From Pontibacillus salicampi (GTDB taxonomy: Bacteria > Bacillota > Bacilli > Bacillales > BH030062), in assembly GCF_042434395.1 (NCBI RefSeq), contig NZ_JBHLTP010000012.1, positions 62,001 to 126,000 of the forward strand: a DNA stretch of 64,000 nt, given 5' to 3'. Positions 35,418 through 44,075 of the stretch are shown here, piece by piece. Position numbers and translations under genes: made by a program. Positions within the stretch are counted from its first letter, which is position 1. Each line of letters starts with the position of its first letter. The notes below the pieces were generated by a model. It saw only the letters and a list, made by a program, of their open reading frames with translations. It ran no database searches and was not told where the DNA came from.

Positions 35418-35648
35418 ATGGACCTATTACTCTGGATTACTTTTGCTTTTATAATAATCGGTTTTGTTGCTCTCCTTACTATGAAAAAAGGTATGGAAAG
35501 TAAGGTCGATTTTGTAAAAGCAAATATAGCAAGTGAGGAAAGTTCAACGAACGCAAAATCTGTAATCTGGTGGATATGGAGTACCATAGCTTGGGGAGTA
35601 GTGAGTATATCCCTTGTTGTGTGGTGTTTTCATAATTACTTTGGGTAA
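35418..35648 (+). CDS. Small membrane protein
   Basis: A 76-residue protein with helices at about 3-21 and 48-72 and a cytoplasmic-type charged loop KKGMESKVDFVKANIASEES. ATG with AAAGAGG upstream. Flanked on both sides by copies of the degenerate intergenic repeat. Unknown function. Confidence 0.5.
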   Translation: MDLLLWITFAFIIIGFVALLTMKKGMESKVDFVKANIASEESSTNAKSVIWWIWSTIAWGVVSISLVVWCFHNYFG

Positions 35649-35656
35649 GTGTTAGT

Positions 35657-35697
35657 TTCAAATGTACTTAATCAAACGGGGGCGATTCTCCAACAAG
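35657..35697 (+). repeat. Degenerate intergenic repeat, copy 3
   Basis: The 3' half is well conserved: AAACGGGGGCGATTCTCCAA (35674-35693). It starts nine bases after the small membrane protein gene's stop. Confidence 0.55.
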
Positions 35698-35829
35698 AAG
35701 AATAAAGTCTAAAGCCTAGTACTACAAAAGGGAATTACATTATTTTAGCGTCTTCTGGTAAGCCCCAGTAGTACTTAGACAGCTCTAGTAAGATATTTTA
35801 TTATAAACAGGTGAAAAGTTAGGAGCTGA

Positions 35830-37089
35830 GTGGTTTTGATTGAAGAAATGAAGGATCATGTTAGCGAAGAACAGTTGAAAAAGTATGCTGAGCTTGCTGT
35901 ACGAATTGGTGTAAATGTGCAAAAGGATCAATTAGTGATTATTCATAGTGACATTAAAAATGTAACGTTTGCACGTCTAGTACAAATAGCAGCCTATGAG
36001 GCGGGGGCTTCAAATGTGGTTATGGATTGGACAGATGAACAGTCCACCAAACAATTTTATTTAAATGCAGCAGAGGATGACATCGATCATTTTCCCGATT
36101 GGCAAAAGGCTCGATTTAGGGAGTGGGAAGATGCAGGTGCTGCTTATATCCATATAGTTTCTGAAAACTTAGAAGTCTTTAAGGATGTTTCCACAGAACG
36201 GATAAGGCGCTTCCAAACGGCCTCTCGCACCAAATTGAAGGATTATTACGCAAAGATTAGATCCCATGAGGTACGCTGGTGTCTTCTAGCTGTACCGTAC
36301 TACGCATGGGCAACTAAAGTATTTCCACACTTAAGTAAAGAAGAAGCCCTGCAATCGTTATGGCAATTAATCATACGTGGAGCTCGAGCAGATGGAAAAA
36401 ATCCTATAATAGACTGGGAAAATCATGACAGAGCCTTCGAGTCCCGAAAAAGGTTTCTAAACGATAGCCAATTTAAATCTCTTCATTTTACAAATAGCAG
36501 AGGAACTGATTTATTAGTCGGCATGCCTAATCATCACATCTTTATCGGTGGAGGTGTTGTAGATAATAAGGGAATACCGTTTTTTCCGAACATTCCCACA
36601 GAGGAAATATTTTCTGCTCCCCTGAAAAATGAGGTGAATGGTAAACTAGTAGCCTCTAAACCGCTTATTTATGAGGGAAGTGTCATGGATGATGTTCATC
36701 TGACCTTTAAAGATGGAAGGATTACAGAGTATTATGCCACTACTGGGGAAGAAGCGTTACAAAGCCTTATTGAAACAGACGAAGGTTCACATTATCTAGG
36801 TGAAATAGCCTTGGTCTCTAACAATTCTCCTCTTTCTCAGGCGGATACTCTCTTTTACAACACCTTGTTTGATGAAAATACGGCTTGCCATATCGGAATA
36901 GGTAACGCCTCCCCTTCTAACCTCCAAAATGGGAGTAATCTATCGGGGAAAGAGTTGAAACAAGCAGGACTAAATTCTTCCCTCCTGTTAGTCAATGTGG
37001 CCTTTGGTACTGAAGATATGAAAGTAGTGGGTATTAAAGAAAGCGGAGCTGAAACCTTATTAATGAAAGATGGTGAATTTCAATTCTAA
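35830..37089 (+). CDS. M29-family aminopeptidase (AmpS/PepS/thermophilic type)
   Basis: A 419-residue metallo-aminopeptidase. N-terminal domain begins LKKYAELAVRIGVNVQKDQL as in AmpS. C-terminal catalytic blocks: VGMPNHHIFIGGG, FPNIPTEEIFSAP (metal-ligand Glu), YEGSVMDDV, EGSHYLGEIALV and FYNTLFDENTACHIGIGNA with His ligands. Cytoplasmic and involved in peptide turnover. Start GTG close after TAGGAG, with TTG at 35836 as the alternative. Single gene. Confidence 0.88.
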   Translation: MVLIEEMKDHVSEEQLKKYAELAVRIGVNVQKDQLVIIHSDIKNVTFARLVQIAAYEAGASNVVMDWTDEQSTKQFYLNAAEDDIDHFPDWQKARFREWEDAGAAYIHIVSENLEVFKDVSTERIRRFQTASRTKLKDYYAKIRSHEVRWCLLAVPYYAWATKVFPHLSKEEALQSLWQLIIRGARADGKNPIIDWENHDRAFESRKRFLNDSQFKSLHFTNSRGTDLLVGMPNHHIFIGGGVVDNKGIPFFPNIPTEEIFSAPLKNEVNGKLVASKPLIYEGSVMDDVHLTFKDGRITEYYATTGEEALQSLIETDEGSHYLGEIALVSNNSPLSQADTLFYNTLFDENTACHIGIGNASPSNLQNGSNLSGKELKQAGLNSSLLLVNVAFGTEDMKVVGIKESGAETLLMKDGEFQF

Positions 37090-37427
37090 TCGCATAGATT
37101 TGGACATTTTTGAGGTAAGGGGTTTTTGAAAGTGGGAACACGAAGTATAACTTAAAAGCACAATATAATTTGAGTTGAGTATATAGGAATAACAGCTGAG
37201 GTAATTTGAAATTTACTTCAATACAATATGTAACCTTCTGCTTTTAGAGGGTGATCGTTATCTCCGATTTTAATAAATTAGGGACTTTATGTTCTTACTA
37301 ATAACATCTTCCATTTAAATAGTCGAGACAGAGTCAATCATAAACAAATACAAAGAAGTATCAGATTATTGCGAAGAGCCAAATATGTTGTAATATATAT
37401 ACATAAATAAATATAGTCTTAAGTACA
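37090..37427. other. Intergenic region, no supported gene
   Basis: About 340 AT-rich bases after the aminopeptidase. No gene or clear signal. Confidence 0.4.
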
Positions 37428-37458
37428 CCCTCACCGATTTACAGGTGGGGGTTTTGTT
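37428..37458 (+). terminator. Rho-independent terminator
   Basis: CCCTCACC (37428-37435) pairs with GGTGGGGG (37444-37451), one G-T pair, followed by TTTTGTTT. About 340 bases after the aminopeptidase stop. Confidence 0.65.
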
Positions 37459-37529
37459 TGTGTTTATAAAATGAGATGTTTTTTTCTGAATTCTTTATTC
37501 AAAATTCTATTACCTAAAAGGAAGTATCC

Positions 37530-37565
37530 AACTGTTTGCCACAGTTGTGCCAAAGTTCAAACTTT
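37530..37565. promoter_or_regulatory. Two palindromes upstream of the PTS operon
   Basis: AACTGTTTGCCACAGTT (37530-37546, 6-base arms) and AAAGTTCAAACTTT (37552-37565, 6-base arms) lie about 50-85 bases before the PRD-regulator start. Candidate operator sites in the PTS operon promoter. Confidence 0.45.
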
Positions 37566-37613
37566 ATATTAGTGTAAAATTATATTTATTATAGAAACCA
37601 AGGGGAGACATAA

Positions 37614-39515
37614 ATGCTTTCTACTAGACAAAAGGAATTACTTTCAACTTTGTTACATCGGAGTGAGTACACAACCATAGGATTTTTAGCTTCCTTACAA
37701 AACATTAGTCAACGAAGCATAAGATACGATTTAGATGCAGTTGATAGCATTCTACAAAAAATGGGTGCCTCGTTAACTCGTACTCCTGGAAAGGGTGTGT
37801 TACTTAGAGTAAGTGAAGGTAAGAGGACGCTACTGTTTCATATTATTGAAGGAAATGAGCAAGTTGTAGACAAATCAATTCATATTAAGATGATGAGTAT
37901 TTTTATAGTTATGAAAGAATCACTCACTATTCAAGAACTTACAGATGAGTTTCAAATAAGTCGTTCAAGCGTACAGAACTATCTAGTTGATATTGAAATG
38001 AAACTAGAAGAGTATAACTTAAAATTGAAAAGGTTTTCTTGGAAGGGGATAGTTGTAACTGGTCAGGAAAAGAACAAGAGACAGTTTCTTTATCATATGC
38101 TTTCAAATAGTCCTTCCCATGTTAAAAGGGCAGAAATATGGGTAGCAGATGAAATGAATAATACCCTTGATTTAGTTAGACATTGGTTAAAGTCATTTCA
38201 AAAAGTGCGACAAATTTTCTATAGTGAATCTTCTTTGGCAATTCTAAGAGTATTTATATGTTGGTGGACTTCTCGCATACGTCAAAACCGATTTATAGAA
38301 CACTTTTCTTGGGAAGAAGAGAGGGAACTTTATGATTTAGGAGGTATTCTAAATTGGTTGTATTTTGAGGTAGGTAATAAAGATATTTTTCATCAAGAGA
38401 AAGAATACCTTGTTAATTTATTTAATCAAGCCAAAGTTGTCCATTACGAAGAAAGCTTCATGCAATGGGCTGAATATGAAAAAGAAAAACAATTCAGCCA
38501 CTTGCTAGTTGAACAAATCTCAAATGTCCTACAAGTGGATTTATTTCAAGATCATAAAATAGTTAAAGATCTCACTCACCACTTAAAAGCAACTTTCCTC
38601 ATATTAGAAAATGGTGGAAGGATTAATAACCCCTACACTGAAGAGATTAAAGTTCAATATAGAGCTATTTATGAGATTGTTCAACAACTGACAATGGGGA
38701 TGGGACACTTCTTTTCAGATGATGAATTTGCATTCATTACCATGCATATAAGTGCGTGTCTTGACCGAGTTGCTCCTAAAAAATTTTCTCCTACAGTTGT
38801 GGTAGTGTGCTCTACTGGTCTAGCTACATCTTCGATTCTAACAACAAAGCTGGCACAATTGGATGTTGGGGTGCACTTAATCAATGTGGTGAGTACAGAA
38901 GAACTACAGCATGAATTAGAAACGAAGGAGATAGACTTTGTTTTAACTACCCAGGAGATCTCTTTCAGTCCCCCAAACAACACCAAAATCTTTCGCGTTA
39001 GCCCATTACTTAATGATAATGACAAAAATAAAATACGACAAGAAACTCAGAAGATTATTAACCGAAATAAGCTTGCTCAATTTAATCAATCTCTTACGCC
39101 TTTAAACGATCTAAAGTCCATTTTATTTCGTGCAACAATTTATACTGCGAGCACAAATGATTGGCGAAAAGCTATTGAACAAGCTTCAAAACCCTTGCTG
39201 GACTCAATAATAATCCGTGAGAGGTACGTTCAAGAAATGATTATGTCTGTAGAGCAAAACGGCACCTATATGGTACTTTTACCTAAAATCGCTTTTGTCC
39301 ATGCAGCACCCGACAATGTTGTAGAAGAAGGATTAACTATGACCGTTTTTGATAACGAAATGGATTTTGGCAGTTTTAATACAGAGAAGGTGAAGATTAT
39401 TGTTGTGTTAGCTATGAAAGAACCACACAACCAAGATTTTTTAAAGTTATTTCAATACTTGGAATCAGAAGAGATCAGACAACGTCTCTTTGCTATAGGA
39501 GGGAAACAAGAATAA
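37614..39515 (+). CDS. PRD-containing transcriptional activator with PTS EIIB- and EIIA-like domains
   Basis: A 633-residue BglG/MtlR-type activator. Order: HTH domain (LHRSEYTTIGFLASLQNISQ...), a second HTH (LTIQELTDEFQISRSSVQNY), two PRD regulatory domains (conserved His in LTHHLKATFLILENGG and FAFITMHISA), an EIIB-like domain with Cys in VVVCSTGLATSSIL, and an EIIA-like domain with His in IAFVHAAPDN. It senses PTS phosphorylation and should activate the operon it leads. The next gene starts two bases after the stop. ATG after AAGGGGAG. Confidence 0.9.
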   Translation: MLSTRQKELLSTLLHRSEYTTIGFLASLQNISQRSIRYDLDAVDSILQKMGASLTRTPGKGVLLRVSEGKRTLLFHIIEGNEQVVDKSIHIKMMSIFIVMKESLTIQELTDEFQISRSSVQNYLVDIEMKLEEYNLKLKRFSWKGIVVTGQEKNKRQFLYHMLSNSPSHVKRAEIWVADEMNNTLDLVRHWLKSFQKVRQIFYSESSLAILRVFICWWTSRIRQNRFIEHFSWEEERELYDLGGILNWLYFEVGNKDIFHQEKEYLVNLFNQAKVVHYEESFMQWAEYEKEKQFSHLLVEQISNVLQVDLFQDHKIVKDLTHHLKATFLILENGGRINNPYTEEIKVQYRAIYEIVQQLTMGMGHFFSDDEFAFITMHISACLDRVAPKKFSPTVVVVCSTGLATSSILTTKLAQLDVGVHLINVVSTEELQHELETKEIDFVLTTQEISFSPPNNTKIFRVSPLLNDNDKNKIRQETQKIINRNKLAQFNQSLTPLNDLKSILFRATIYTASTNDWRKAIEQASKPLLDSIIIRERYVQEMIMSVEQNGTYMVLLPKIAFVHAAPDNVVEEGLTMTVFDNEMDFGSFNTEKVKIIVVLAMKEPHNQDFLKLFQYLESEEIRQRLFAIGGKQE

Positions 39516-39517
39516 TT

Positions 39518-39976
39518 ATGGTTCAGGAAAATATTAAGAAAGAAAATATTATCACACACGTTAAAGTATCCGATTGGAAAGAAGCTATTCAAGTTTCAGG
39601 TAACCTTCTTGTCAATAACGGGTATATCTCACAAAAATATATTAACCAGATGATTCAATCTGTTAAGGACCATGGTCCCTACATCGTTATTGGTCCAGGG
39701 ATAGCCTTGGCTCATGCTCGTCCTAGTCAGGATGTCTTTCACAACGCTATATCTCTTGCGATTTTAACAGATGGTGTCGATTTTGGGCATGAAACAAATG
39801 ACCCTGTTGATCTTGTGTTTACCTTTTCAGCTTCTGACGCCAACAAACACTTAAACATTATGGAGAGATTATCTAAGATACTATTAGATGAAAGCACATT
39901 GTCTCAGGTAAGGACAGCAGACTCTCCAGAAATTGTCTATCAATTATTAAACTATGGGAGGAATTTTGATGAATAA
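39518..39976 (+). CDS. PTS EIIA component (ascorbate/UlaC, mannitol-fructose superfamily)
   Basis: A 152-residue EIIA that accepts phosphate from HPr and passes it to EIIB. The active-site His66 is in GPGIALAHARPSQD, the usual family pattern. It begins two bases after the regulator stop and overlaps the EIIB gene, so all components should be made together. Paralogous to the C-terminal domain of the upstream regulator. Confidence 0.9.
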   Translation: MVQENIKKENIITHVKVSDWKEAIQVSGNLLVNNGYISQKYINQMIQSVKDHGPYIVIGPGIALAHARPSQDVFHNAISLAILTDGVDFGHETNDPVDLVFTFSASDANKHLNIMERLSKILLDESTLSQVRTADSPEIVYQLLNYGRNFDE

Positions 39977-40244
39977 ATTAAGAATTATGACTGTTTGTGG
40001 GTTTGGTCTTGGGTCATCTATGGTTTTGAAAATGAATTTAGAAAGCGTTTTAAAAGATTTAAGAATAGAAGCAGAAGTCTTTACTGGAGATGTAAGCTCA
40101 GCTCAGAGTACTCCTGCAGATTACATTTTTACCAGCAAAGAACTTGGGGATAAGCTAAAAGCATCTACCGCTGTTCCAGTTATCATCATCAACAATTTTG
40201 TATCAAAGGATGAAATCAAGCAAGCAGCTCTAGAAAATATCTAG
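39969..40244 (+). CDS. PTS EIIB component (ascorbate/UlaB type)
   Basis: A 91-residue EIIB of the lactate/ascorbate-galactitol family. Phosphocysteine Cys10 in MTVCGFGLGSSMVLKM, then the typical NNF motif in VIIINNFVSKDEI. ATG start after GGGAGG; the frame overlaps the EIIA stop by 8 bases. Confidence 0.88.
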   Translation: MNKLRIMTVCGFGLGSSMVLKMNLESVLKDLRIEAEVFTGDVSSAQSTPADYIFTSKELGDKLKASTAVPVIIINNFVSKDEIKQAALENI

Positions 40245-40286
40245 TCAATATGAGAGGACAACTATTCATAGGAAGGGATGGTATAG

Positions 40287-41564
40287 ATGGAAGCTATATT
40301 TAATTTCGTAATTCAGATTATTCGTGAGCCTGCTATATTTCTAGGAATCATAGCATTACTTGGATTATTACTGTTGAAAAAAGATTTTTCCACAATTGTG
40401 TCAGGCACCGCAAAAACAATTATAGGAGTTGTTATCCTGACACAAGGAACAAATATATTAACGAGCTCCATTGAACCTCTAACTACTGGCTTTAATTTAA
40501 TGTACGAAATTGATGAAAGTAAAATAGAACCAGCAATTGGTTCTGATACCATTATTAATGATTATGGTACAGAAATAGGAATTGCTATGTTAGCAGCCTT
40601 TGTCATTAATCTCCTAGTTGCCCGATTCACTCCAATTAAACATGTTTTTTTAACAGGTCACATGCTATTCTGGTTCCCATTTATTTTTGTTTCTGTAGGG
40701 GTTGAAAATGATCTTACTAACTTAGAGTTAATAATATTTGCTTCTTTATTCACAGCCGCCTACATTATAATTGCTCCTGCTCTACTAAAACCATTTGTAA
40801 AAAAAGTTACAGGATCAGACGATTTTATTATCGGACACCCAACTACTATTTTGTCATTAATTGCAGGTTTAGTAGGAAAATTATTCAAAAGAAAAGGCCG
40901 TTCATCAGAAGATATAAACTTTCCAAATTCCACGGAATTCCTAAGGGAAATAAGTATTACATCTTCCATAACCATGTTCTTTGTTTATATTGTTGTAAAT
41001 TTAATAATTGGGTTTGAACATGCCTCCCAAGCTTTTGGAACCGATCAAAACATTATCATTTATAGTCTTATGCAAGGAATATTGTTCGGGGCTGGGCTCA
41101 CCATTTTATTATTAGGAGTGCGTATGATGCTGGCTGAAATTATACCAGCCTTCCAAGGCATTTCTCAGAAACTGATACCTAACACAATTCCAGCTCTAGA
41201 TGCACCTATTCTATTTCCTTATGGTGCAAATGCGGTACTTATTGGATTTATCGTATCTATGTTTACTTCTGTTATAACCATTTTTATAACAGGGGCTACT
41301 GGAGTTTTCAGTTTCGTCATTGTGCCTTTAACGATTACCTGCTTCTTTGAAATTGGAACAGCCGCAATTATTGCTAACGGAACAGGTGGATTAAGAGGTG
41401 CAGTGGCAGGCTCTGCGGTTGCTGGAGTGGTAATGATTCTTTTAGTCGGAATCTCCGTGCCAGTCCTAAATGGAACCTCTGCAGATTGGATTGTAATTTT
41501 TGGGGGAAATGACTTTTCCCTTTGGTCCTTCATCTCAGATAAAGTAGCATCAGTATTCAACTAG
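40287..41564 (+). CDS. PTS EIIC component (UlaA/SgaT family)
   Basis: A 425-residue polytopic permease with about 10-11 helices. UlaA-like blocks: KTIIGVVILTQGTNILTSS near the N-terminus, HVFLTGHMLFWFPF, GISQKLIPNTIPALDAPILF with FPYGANAVLIGF, and GTGGLRGAVAGS near the end. Its substrate is phosphorylated during entry. Although the family is named after L-ascorbate, no UlaG/D/E/F genes accompany it, so the substrate may differ. The SIS-domain gene follows after 13 bases. Confidence 0.85.
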   Translation: MEAIFNFVIQIIREPAIFLGIIALLGLLLLKKDFSTIVSGTAKTIIGVVILTQGTNILTSSIEPLTTGFNLMYEIDESKIEPAIGSDTIINDYGTEIGIAMLAAFVINLLVARFTPIKHVFLTGHMLFWFPFIFVSVGVENDLTNLELIIFASLFTAAYIIIAPALLKPFVKKVTGSDDFIIGHPTTILSLIAGLVGKLFKRKGRSSEDINFPNSTEFLREISITSSITMFFVYIVVNLIIGFEHASQAFGTDQNIIIYSLMQGILFGAGLTILLLGVRMMLAEIIPAFQGISQKLIPNTIPALDAPILFPYGANAVLIGFIVSMFTSVITIFITGATGVFSFVIVPLTITCFFEIGTAAIIANGTGGLRGAVAGSAVAGVVMILLVGISVPVLNGTSADWIVIFGGNDFSLWSFISDKVASVFN

Positions 41565-41577
41565 GAGGAAAATAAAT

Positions 41578-42318
41578 ATGAATTATGTGGGGCAGTATCA
41601 TCAAAACATTAAGAGTACACTAGATCAAATGATGGAAAAACAGGCCTCTGTTCTTGAGGAATCCGCTCGTTTAATGGTAGATACCATTCAAGCAGGCAAT
41701 TCTCTTTATTTATTTGGTGCGTCACATGCAGGTATTTTTACCGAAGATGCATTTTATCGAGCAGGGGGAATGGCTTTATTTAATCCAATTTTCAGCCCAT
41801 CATTGATGCTTAATGTAAGACCTGTAACCACCACATCTAAAATGGAACGTCTTGAAGGGCAAGGTCATATTCTTTTAGACTCTAAACCTGTTCAAAAAGG
41901 TGATGTATTATTTATCCATTCCGTATCTGGAAGAAATCCAGTTGCTATAGATATGGCTTTGGCTGCTCAAGAAAAAGAAATGAAAGTTCTTGCTTTAACT
42001 AACCTTTCTTATTCTAAATCAGTCGAGTCGCGCCATTCTACTGGAAAAAGATTGTTTGAAGTTAGTGACTTTATCATCGACAACTTAGGTGAGCCAGGTG
42101 ATGCTTCTGTATCTATTGACTCGATACCTCAAAAAGCAGCACCTACATCAACCATTACTGGTAGTTTTGTTATTCATTCTATTGTTCTTTATATGATTTC
42201 AATTATGGAAGAAAGAGGACTAGACATACCCATCTTTAGGAGCGCCAACATTGACGGAGGGGATGAATATAACAAAGAAATGATGGAAAAGCACGCTGAT
42301 CAAATACATTATTTATAA
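41578..42318 (+). CDS. SIS-domain protein, UPF0309 family (probable sugar-phosphate isomerase or etherase)
   Basis: A 246-residue protein of the UPF0309 family. SIS domain blocks: LYLFGASHAGIFTEDAFYRA, PSLMLNVRPV, KMERLEGQGHILLDSKPVQK, HSVSGRNPVAIDMALAAQ and SVESRHSTGKRLFEVSDFII. SIS domains bind phosphosugars. Located last in a PTS operon, it should act on the phosphosugar delivered by the transporter, perhaps an amino sugar or a sugar with an ether or amine leaving group. ATG after AGGAGG. No phosphosugar deacetylase is present nearby. Confidence 0.85.
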   Translation: MNYVGQYHQNIKSTLDQMMEKQASVLEESARLMVDTIQAGNSLYLFGASHAGIFTEDAFYRAGGMALFNPIFSPSLMLNVRPVTTTSKMERLEGQGHILLDSKPVQKGDVLFIHSVSGRNPVAIDMALAAQEKEMKVLALTNLSYSKSVESRHSTGKRLFEVSDFIIDNLGEPGDASVSIDSIPQKAAPTSTITGSFVIHSIVLYMISIMEERGLDIPIFRSANIDGGDEYNKEMMEKHADQIHYL

Positions 42319-43236
42319 GTTTTCATTTTTTGTTAGGGAGTATAAGAGAACAACGAAAGGTGTTTCAATTCTTGACTAAAGGCAGTGAAATGGGAGATAT
42401 AATATAAATATTACTTATGAACTGAGGGGAGAACTTGTAGTATATCTAACAATATCTAGGTGATTATTTACTGGTATTTCATTTAGTATTTATAATGGTT
42501 TCATGCCGGCTGGGTTTGTAACATATAAAATGGATAAATAAGGAGTATAACAAAAAATTAGATTTATAAGGATTGCAAAATTTAAAAAATGATTTTGAAA
42601 GTTAGTGTTTATTAAATTTCAAATAAAAAGTTCTATTAGTTATTGCTCCATAACCCTTGATATAACAATGATTATATCAAGGGTTATTTTTATTTTTTCG
42701 TTCTTTGATATTATGAAAGCTATTATTAAAGAAATGCATTCATTAGCATTAAATTAATAGACTATATCAGAAAACCGGTTTCTGATTTGTAAAGTAACCG
42801 ATTTTTTTACGATGTTATTCTATTAACATTGTGTACTCCCACATTCCTGAAGTTGCCCTTATTTATATGAGGTTGTTCTGAAAAGAGAAAGATTGTGTTT
42901 ATGTGATAGTTTTGCAATAATTGTAATAAATGATAGATAGAAAAACCATTTTCTTACTATACTGGCTGAGAATATTAATATTCATCTAAAAAAGGAGGCG
43001 ATTAAAATCGTTTTGAGTTACGATAAAAAGAATTAGAGCATAATTAATCATATTCCTTTTGCATTTACACTTAACGACAGAACAAGGAATGTTGAGTTTC
43101 GAACAAGTACTTGGTTTCATGAATGTCTTAAGCGTTATTATCATCTACAGTGTTAATTGAATTATTTGGACTAATGCTACATATCAGGAAAATATGACAA
43201 ATTTTGAATAAAAGTACATATGAAGGATGGTTGTAT
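42319..43236. other. Long intergenic region
   Basis: About 900 AT-rich bases without a supported gene. It holds a terminator (42650-42690) and a near-perfect 21-base palindrome around AGAAAACCGGTTTCT (42771-42785). Confidence 0.4.
42650..42690 (+). terminator. Terminator downstream of the PTS operon
   Basis: A 16-bp perfect stem: ATAACCCTTGATATAA (42650-42665) with TTATATCAAGGGTTAT (42672-42687), loop CAATGA, followed by TTTTATTTTTTC. About 330 bases after the SIS gene. Confidence 0.8.
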
Positions 43237-43854
43237 ATGAAAAGGAAACCTATTATCGTTATGTTGTTTGCATTACCACTGGTTTTAGCCGCAGGCTGCT
43301 CACAGGCTGAAGGGGAACAGGATAGCACGAAAACAAAAGAAGAGACGCAACCAATTTCTACTGATGATTCCCATGAAAAGGAGGAAGCGGAATTTAACTC
43401 TACGGAAGCAGACAAGTCTTCCAAAGAACAAAATCAGGATCATGAAAATAGTGGAGTGCCCTTAGATATGGAAGAGCTAGATAACTATTCGAGTAATCAA
43501 ATAGAGTATGCTAGGGTTTGGTTACAGCTAGGAGCTAATCAGGAAATCGATGAACTAAATGTTAGGCATATACCTAAGGGGAAAAAGGTTAATCCAGACG
43601 ATGAAACAAGTGAGAGCTACCCAGAAGATGTCATCCAGTTATCAGGGTCGCGCTTAGTGGATGGATCTGTTACTTATAGCGGCAATGGGGACGGTACAAT
43701 AAATGTCTACAATGTTCCGTTGCGATGGGACGGCAAATACCCTGCCGGAGAGGATTTTTATCACGACATCATTACACAAACCAAGCAGGTTTACATTGAT
43801 ACAGGTGATGAACAAAAGGTTATTAGATTGATTGAAATGCAGAAAGTTCATTGA
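43237..43854 (+). CDS. Lipoprotein of unknown function
   Basis: A 205-residue lipoprotein. Signal peptide MKRKPIIVMLFALPLVLAAG then Cys21. A hydrophilic linker rich in Glu, Ser and Lys (residues 22-85) leads to a small C-terminal domain with repeated aromatic and charged strands (YARVWLQLGANQEIDELNVR, GNGDGTINVYNVPLRWDGKY). Similar lipoproteins occur in Bacillus but their function is unknown. ATG after GAAGGATGG. Ends at a terminator. Confidence 0.65.
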   Translation: MKRKPIIVMLFALPLVLAAGCSQAEGEQDSTKTKEETQPISTDDSHEKEEAEFNSTEADKSSKEQNQDHENSGVPLDMEELDNYSSNQIEYARVWLQLGANQEIDELNVRHIPKGKKVNPDDETSESYPEDVIQLSGSRLVDGSVTYSGNGDGTINVYNVPLRWDGKYPAGEDFYHDIITQTKQVYIDTGDEQKVIRLIEMQKVH

Positions 43855-43910
43855 AGAAATCAACATGCTTCGATTGATTAATATAAAAGAATACATTATC
43901 TTTTTTTTAC

Positions 43911-43947
43911 ATGAGCGATTCCCCTATGGATAATCGCTCATTTTTTC
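43911..43947 (+). terminator. Terminator after the lipoprotein gene
   Basis: ATGAGCGATT (43911-43920) and AATCGCTCAT (43932-43941), loop 11 bases, then a T run. Confidence 0.85.
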
Positions 43948-44075
43948 TCTCATAATCTTATACTGAATTTCTCAGTCTAAAGTTGTAGAACAAACCCATA
44001 TTTCCACTGAGGTAAATTTGTCATCAACACTGTTAATATTATGCTATTAACTATTAATGTTCAGGAGATGGCAAA

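Noticed and set aside
42771..42820. Palindrome AGAAAACCGGTTTCT followed by a T run as a terminator
   Set aside because: The hairpin that would precede the T run has only five base pairs; kept only as a palindrome.
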